IMG/VR virus record: IMGVR_UViG_3300016457_000312 | Span: 1-40,101 of that record | DNA length: 40,101 nucleotides | DNA from: a virus | Reading direction: 5' to 3' (one strand) | Notes under the pieces: model-generated | Databases searched by the model: none | Told to the model about the DNA's origin: nothing | The model's input: only the letters and a program-made list of their open reading frames with translations | Shown here: piece after piece, positions 36,105 through 40,101 of the stretch | Numbering within the stretch: the stretch's first letter is position 1 | Layout of the letters: the number at the start of each line of letters is the position of its first letter | Translations under genes and position numbers: made by a program

Positions 36105-36362
36105 ATGGAAAGCACTCGCATGGATCGTCGAATACAATACGAAGCCGAAGTTAAGAACCTCAGCGACCGAGAGATTAGAGAGCGGACGTGGGTTGCGTTG
36201 CGTGTTTTGGACTATTACGTCACAGCGGAAATCAACGGTAAGGTCAAAGTCTTGTGGGGTGACAGGTTTAGGCGATTGGCCGTGTGGCGAGTGACTAAGA
36301 TTGTTGGCGGGGTTATAGCCGGTATTGGTTCCCTTATTATTGCGGGATGGAAATTATTATGA
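36105..36362 (+). CDS. Small protein with C-terminal membrane span
   Basis: The 85-residue protein starts directly after the giant gene's stop (TAAATG); an ATG at 36120 is an alternative. The first 60 residues are charged and helical (RIQYEAEVKNLSDREIRERTWVALRVLDYYV); the end is one membrane span (IVGGVIAGIGSLIIAGWKLL). Its stop overlaps the tail fibre start (ATGA). It could be a membrane-facing ejection accessory or a holin-like protein. Confidence 0.55.
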   Translation: MESTRMDRRIQYEAEVKNLSDREIRERTWVALRVLDYYVTAEINGKVKVLWGDRFRRLAVWRVTKIVGGVIAGIGSLIIAGWKLL

Positions 36363-39300
36363 AAATCACACGAGGCTTTTTTGTCGCCCTGATTGTCCTC
36401 TTGGCGTTACCCCTGTCGCTGTTCGCTCAGTTTCAGAGTGAACCCGTTTACAGTGGTGTCAACATCATGGACTATCATGCGGCTAACGATTCAACTGGCG
36501 GGGCCGCTAATAACTATGCGTTCAGCAGGGCGGTTGCCGCCGCTGGCGTTGGTGGGTCGGTTATTATCCCTGCTGGCCAATATCTTTTCGACTCAACCAT
36601 CACCATAAGTACGAGCAAGCTGACTATCGAATGTTCTGATGGTGCTTGGCTGTATTTCCCGATTGAGGCGCAGGAATCCTATTGCCGGAACGGTATTGCT
36701 TTCGATAGCGTTTCCTACGTCACGTGGTCAGGCGGACATATTGTCGGTGACGCTGATTCGTTGGCTTTGGTGGTCAATCACCCACTAAGGGCTAATGGGT
36801 TTTATCTAACAAGGTGCTATGCGGTTAAGATCGTTGGCGTTGAGGTCTATGGCTTTGAGTACGGAATCAGGATGGCTGGTAATACCAATTACGCTGGTGG
36901 CGGACAGACCTTGCACTCCATTGTACGAGACTGTAAAGTTCACCACAATCAACGGGATAATATCATTCTGAGTAACTGTTCCTACAATACAATCGTTGGC
37001 AACCAATCCTACGAGTCGGGTTACTTAGATTATGGCCCCGATACGGCTTATGCGAGTTGGGATAAATCCTCCGGTGATGTTGGTTCAGGTATAACTATCA
37101 GGCAGTATGACTTTGGCGGAAACGAGGATACTTGTTGGTGTAACACGATTAAAAACAATGAGGTTTGGAATTGTCGTGGTCAGGGGATCATGCTGATAAA
37201 GTTGGACAGTCTTGCGCCGGATATGCGCCATACTAAAATATCCAACAATACGGTTCACGATATTCGCAACACTGGGATAATGGTTGCTTCCGCACCGAAC
37301 ACGGTAGTCGAGAATAACTACGTTTGGGATTGCAACAGGCCTAACAACTTTGCTGGTAATTGGTGTTCTCCTGCGACTTTTAGCAGGGTTGGCATCCAGC
37401 TTGAAACGGGATCGCATAAATCTATCGTTCGAGGTAATGTGATATTTGACACCCAAACATACGATACAGCCTCGCCCGGTGGGGCTATAATGTATGCGGG
37501 GATCAACGCTGGTGATGGTTCGCCTAAAGTGGATTCGGTGTCCGAATCTACGGCTGAACCTGCCCCCGACAGCGTAGTTATTATAGACAATGTGGTGTTC
37601 AATACTAAGCGGTATCAAAAAGCTGTGCTGGATTCATCCGGTGGTGCTGATTACTTTACCCACAGGCAAATTGACGGTTATGTGGTTAACGGGATTCCCC
37701 CGTCCGATACTCTCTGGCGCACCGATATTCTGATGTACCGTGACGGTCGAGACAATATCGCTCTTGACAGTTTTGTGCTGGCTACTGCGGTGGTTGAGGG
37801 AAACAAATACATAGCCTCGCCCTACTACGACATCGCAAGATTCCCGATTGCGGGCACGCCTACGGCAGATTATGTGCTCAAGCTGGCCGTTTCCGGTAAT
37901 GACACAACGCTCACCTGGAGCACCGGTGGTAGCGGGGGGACCAACGCCGACTCACTTGTGCATATCCCCCTGCAAGATACAACGGGGAACATTTCCGATA
38001 ATTATGTTTATGTCTATAATGCGGCGGCGAATCGAATGGATTGGGAGGCGCAGGCTGGTGCTGGTGGCGGAGAGACCAACGTGCTTGTGGCTGTTGGCGA
38101 AACGGTTGGCGATAGTCTGCCGTCAACCAAGTCCGGTTCTGAGTTGCGGATCAAGAGTCTCATAGCGGGGGACAATCTGACCGCAACAGTTACGGACTCC
38201 ACAGTTGAGTTCGATGTTGCGATCTCCAGTGATTTAGCGATGGGAACTCACAACATTACGGGGGTGGGGGCCATTACCTCATCCGGTGCCATCCATGGTG
38301 GCAGTCATTTACAGGCCGACGGCAATATCTACATAAATTACGATGGGAGTTCCCAAGGTGGCTATCTTTACTTTGCCGACGAGCCTGGCCCCAATGGGGC
38401 GTATCTGTCTTATGATACGTTAAGCGACTGCTTCATCCTTTCCGCCCCATTGTGGGTGTCCCAAATTGATGGTAATGGTGCGACTGGTTTGGATTACGGT
38501 AGTGTCGATGTGACTGATCATACTTTTGTCACAGACGGTACGGGGACGGCAGAGATTGTGCTACCAGCGGGATCAGTCGACGGGACGGAGATACTTGACC
38601 AGGCGATCAAGGGTGATGACATAGATTCCACCTCTGAGAACTTTGTGTTCTCTGGTGCCTACAAAGGAACCTCGGCTGTGGAAGACTCGGCCTTAATGAC
38701 CAAGAAATACGTTGACGACCACGCTGGCACTGGTTTTAATTGGGCCGATTCAGCTGGTGAGCCTCCGTTCTGGGTGGACAGTGCAAAGTATGCTACGGAT
38801 GTTTCCGATGATGCCATAACGGATGTTTCCAACTATGGACTCTCGCCAATGATTATTACTGGCGGGGTGGTCAGTGCCGGCACAAATGCGGGGACATTCA
38901 AGGTCTCTGCTTTGACGGCATATCTGAGAACTACCGATAGCAGAACTGGTGATCTCGAATACGTGACTCTCTCCGAACAAGACAATGAGACGATAGCGGT
39001 AGCCAATACAACCTATTTTGTGTCACTCAACTACAACGGCGGGTCGCCTACAATAACGACTGTTGCATCAGACCCATATGCTGCCGACAAGAGAAACATC
39101 CAAATCGGCAAGGTTATGAAAGATGGTTCTGATGATGTTCATTTCATATCTGGCGGGTATAGATTTCAGGATGGAGTCGAGAAACTACACAAACGAGCTA
39201 AGATGTTGCGGGCATTAGAGCTGGCTTCAGGCGGGACTTTGGCTTATACGGGCACAAATCAGTTTACGCATGAGGAGGCGAAGTCATTAGGCGGACTAAA

Positions 39301-40101
39301 CTCTTTTACTACGGCGGCCTACAATTCATCTGTTACTAATTTCACGCCGGTATATTCGGATGGTGTTGGTGGTTGGACTTACGGCACTCCGACAGGGACA
39401 ATAGATTTTGCTCACTATGACGATGGTGACGGAACGCTTGGAGTCGTAGACAACAATAAGTATTCGACTTTTTGGGTCTATGTTCACATTGACGATGATG
39501 ACGTTTACGTGCGGTATGGCGAGGTAAACGATGCTCTGGCGGTGGCGGAACTTGAGTGTGAACCGGAAAAGCCTACGCACTTGACCGATTTTGGGCTGTT
39601 GCTTGGCAAGATTATTTGTCCGCAGTCGGGCGGTAGTTTTACTTCAATTCAAATGGTAACGGAAAAGTTCTTTACTGGCACATCGGTCTCAGATCATGGC
39701 AATTTAACTGGGCTTGAGGATGACGACCATCCCCAGTATCTCAAGGAATCAGATACAGCGGCCTATGCTACGGATATAGACGGAAGACACGACAACTTCA
39801 CAGAGTTCACGGAGCAAACAGCCTTTAGGGTATTCTACTCCAATACCAGCGGTGACGTAACGGAGCTGGCTCTTGGTGCTGATGGTACGTATCTGAAATC
39901 TAATGGTGCGGCGGCTAATCCATCTTTCGCTACGCCCCCTGGCAGTGGCTGGAATTGGGCTGATTCAGCTGGTGAACCGCCTTATTGGGTGGATAGTGCA
40001 AAGTATGCAGAGCTTGCCGTGTTGGCGTCTACGGTAACGATTGCCGACAACGAGAACACAAATGAAACCAACGCTGTTGTGTTTTTGCCCAACGGTGACC
40101 T
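36359..40101 (+). CDS. Tail fibre / tailspike with beta-helix, N-terminal part (continues at base 1)
   Basis: The frame is open from ATG 36359 to the contig end; I read it codon by codon without finding a stop. Joined through the 91-bp overlap to 1-1256 it encodes 1635 residues. It begins with a signal peptide (MKITRGFFVALIVLLALPLS, probable cut after LFA). Residues about 35-480 match the pectate-lyase-like right-handed beta-helix: NNYAFSRAVAAAGVGGSVIIPAGQYLF at the start, then many coils with stacked Asn and Val (IVRDCKVHHNQRDNIILSNC, TKISNNTVHDIRNTGIMVAS). Such helices in tailspikes bind or cut surface sugars. The later part has a collar-like motif (LTGLEDDDHPQYL), TKKYVDDHA and two copies of WADSAGEPP. 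Confidence 0.85.
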   Translation, partial: MKITRGFFVALIVLLALPLSLFAQFQSEPVYSGVNIMDYHAANDSTGGAANNYAFSRAVAAAGVGGSVIIPAGQYLFDSTITISTSKLTIECSDGAWLYFPIEAQESYCRNGIAFDSVSYVTWSGGHIVGDADSLALVVNHPLRANGFYLTRCYAVKIVGVEVYGFEYGIRMAGNTNYAGGGQTLHSIVRDCKVHHNQRDNIILSNCSYNTIVGNQSYESGYLDYGPDTAYASWDKSSGDVGSGITIRQYDFGGNEDTCWCNTIKNNEVWNCRGQGIMLIKLDSLAPDMRHTKISNNTVHDIRNTGIMVASAPNTVVENNYVWDCNRPNNFAGNWCSPATFSRVGIQLETGSHKSIVRGNVIFDTQTYDTASPGGAIMYAGINAGDGSPKVDSVSESTAEPAPDSVVIIDNVVFNTKRYQKAVLDSSGGADYFTHRQIDGYVVNGIPPSDTLWRTDILMYRDGRDNIALDSFVLATAVVEGNKYIASPYYDIARFPIAGTPTADYVLKLAVSGNDTTLTWSTGGSGGTNADSLVHIPLQDTTGNISDNYVYVYNAAANRMDWEAQAGAGGGETNVLVAVGETVGDSLPSTKSGSELRIKSLIAGDNLTATVTDSTVEFDVAISSDLAMGTHNITGVGAITSSGAIHGGSHLQADGNIYINYDGSSQGGYLYFADEPGPNGAYLSYDTLSDCFILSAPLWVSQIDGNGATGLDYGSVDVTDHTFVTDGTGTAEIVLPAGSVDGTEILDQAIKGDDIDSTSENFVFSGAYKGTSAVEDSALMTKKYVDDHAGTGFNWADSAGEPPFWVDSAKYATDVSDDAITDVSNYGLSPMIITGGVVSAGTNAGTFKVSALTAYLRTTDSRTGDLEYVTLSEQDNETIAVANTTYFVSLNYNGGSPTITTVASDPYAADKRNIQIGKVMKDGSDDVHFISGGYRFQDGVEKLHKRAKMLRALELASGGTLAYTGTNQFTHEEAKSLGGLNSFTTAAYNSSVTNFTPVYSDGVGGWTYGTPTGTIDFAHYDDGDGTLGVVDNNKYSTFWVYVHIDDDDVYVRYGEVNDALAVAELECEPEKPTHLTDFGLLLGKIICPQSGGSFTSIQMVTEKFFTGTSVSDHGNLTGLEDDDHPQYLKESDTAAYATDIDGRHDNFTEFTEQTAFRVFYSNTSGDVTELALGADGTYLKSNGAAANPSFATPPGSGWNWADSAGEPPYWVDSAKYAELAVLASTVTIADNENTNETNAVVFLPNGD
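38738..40008 (+). repeat. Two 56-bp direct repeats in the tail fibre gene
   Basis: 38738-38793 and 39953-40008 match at 49 of 56 bases and encode NWADSAGEPP(F/Y)WVDSAKYA. Most differences are silent. The second copy ends two bases before the contig overlap. The unit probably marks the start of a repeated fibre module. Confidence 0.85.
40011..40101. repeat. Right copy of the 91-bp terminal repeat
   Basis: Identical to 1-91. It lies within the tail fibre reading frame in the same phase, which supports the circular join. Confidence 0.95.

Overview
The window is almost certainly one complete, circularly closed genome of a tailed, podovirus-like bacteriophage. Bases 1-91 are repeated exactly at 40011-40101, so the unique circle is 40,010 bp. 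One gene, the tail fibre, is cut by the arbitrary ends of the contig. I see no tRNA, rRNA, integrase, repressor, CRISPR array or insertion sequence. The host cannot be named from sequence. The unusual number of Sec signal peptides, the secreted repeat and carbohydrate-binding-like proteins and the Asp/Ser/Thr-rich style (runs such as DSxxxDT) hint at a Gram-negative host of the Fibrobacterota-Chlorobiota-Bacteroidota type, but this is only an inference.

The layout has two arms. A 343-base divergent control region (15851-16193) holds hairpins, a perfect long-range inverted repeat and a leftward terminator-like hairpin. Leftward from it (minus strand, 15850 down to 6022) runs the early/replication arm: many small proteins (several zinc ribbons and one-pass membrane peptides), a 24-pentad Trp-Gly repeat protein, a RecA-fold AAA ATPase, a DnaD-like replisome organiser, a DnaB helicase and a nucleotidyltransferase of the RNA-repair (RlaP) type. 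No DNA polymerase or primase is recognisable, so host enzymes probably copy the DNA. Rightward (plus strand, 16194 through the contig joint to 5866) runs the late arm: terminase small and large subunits, portal, scaffold, an N4 gp56-type major capsid protein, adaptor and nozzle (tail tubular A/B-like) proteins, internal proteins including one of 1835 residues, the tail fibre, a cassette of four secreted proteins, then an NlpC/P60 endolysin, a holin candidate and an outer-membrane-barrel-like protein. The arms converge on a hairpin terminator near 5920-5980.

Three things stand out. First, nine late-arm proteins, including the nozzle-like tail protein, an adaptor-like protein and the tail fibre, begin with convincing Sec signal peptides, which is not how tail proteins of tailed phages normally look. 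Second, the 1835-residue putative ejected protein carries a 2H-phosphoesterase-like domain (two HxT motifs 80 residues apart, the fold used by anti-CBASS Acb1) and an HExxH zincin-like domain, with visibly different base composition. Third, a signal-peptide-bearing metzincin-like protease (HExxHxxxxxH plus a NYM Met-turn) sits directly after the tail fibre. Seven ORFs of 57 codons or fewer were also found by reading the gaps; most are joined to a neighbour by ATGA overlaps.
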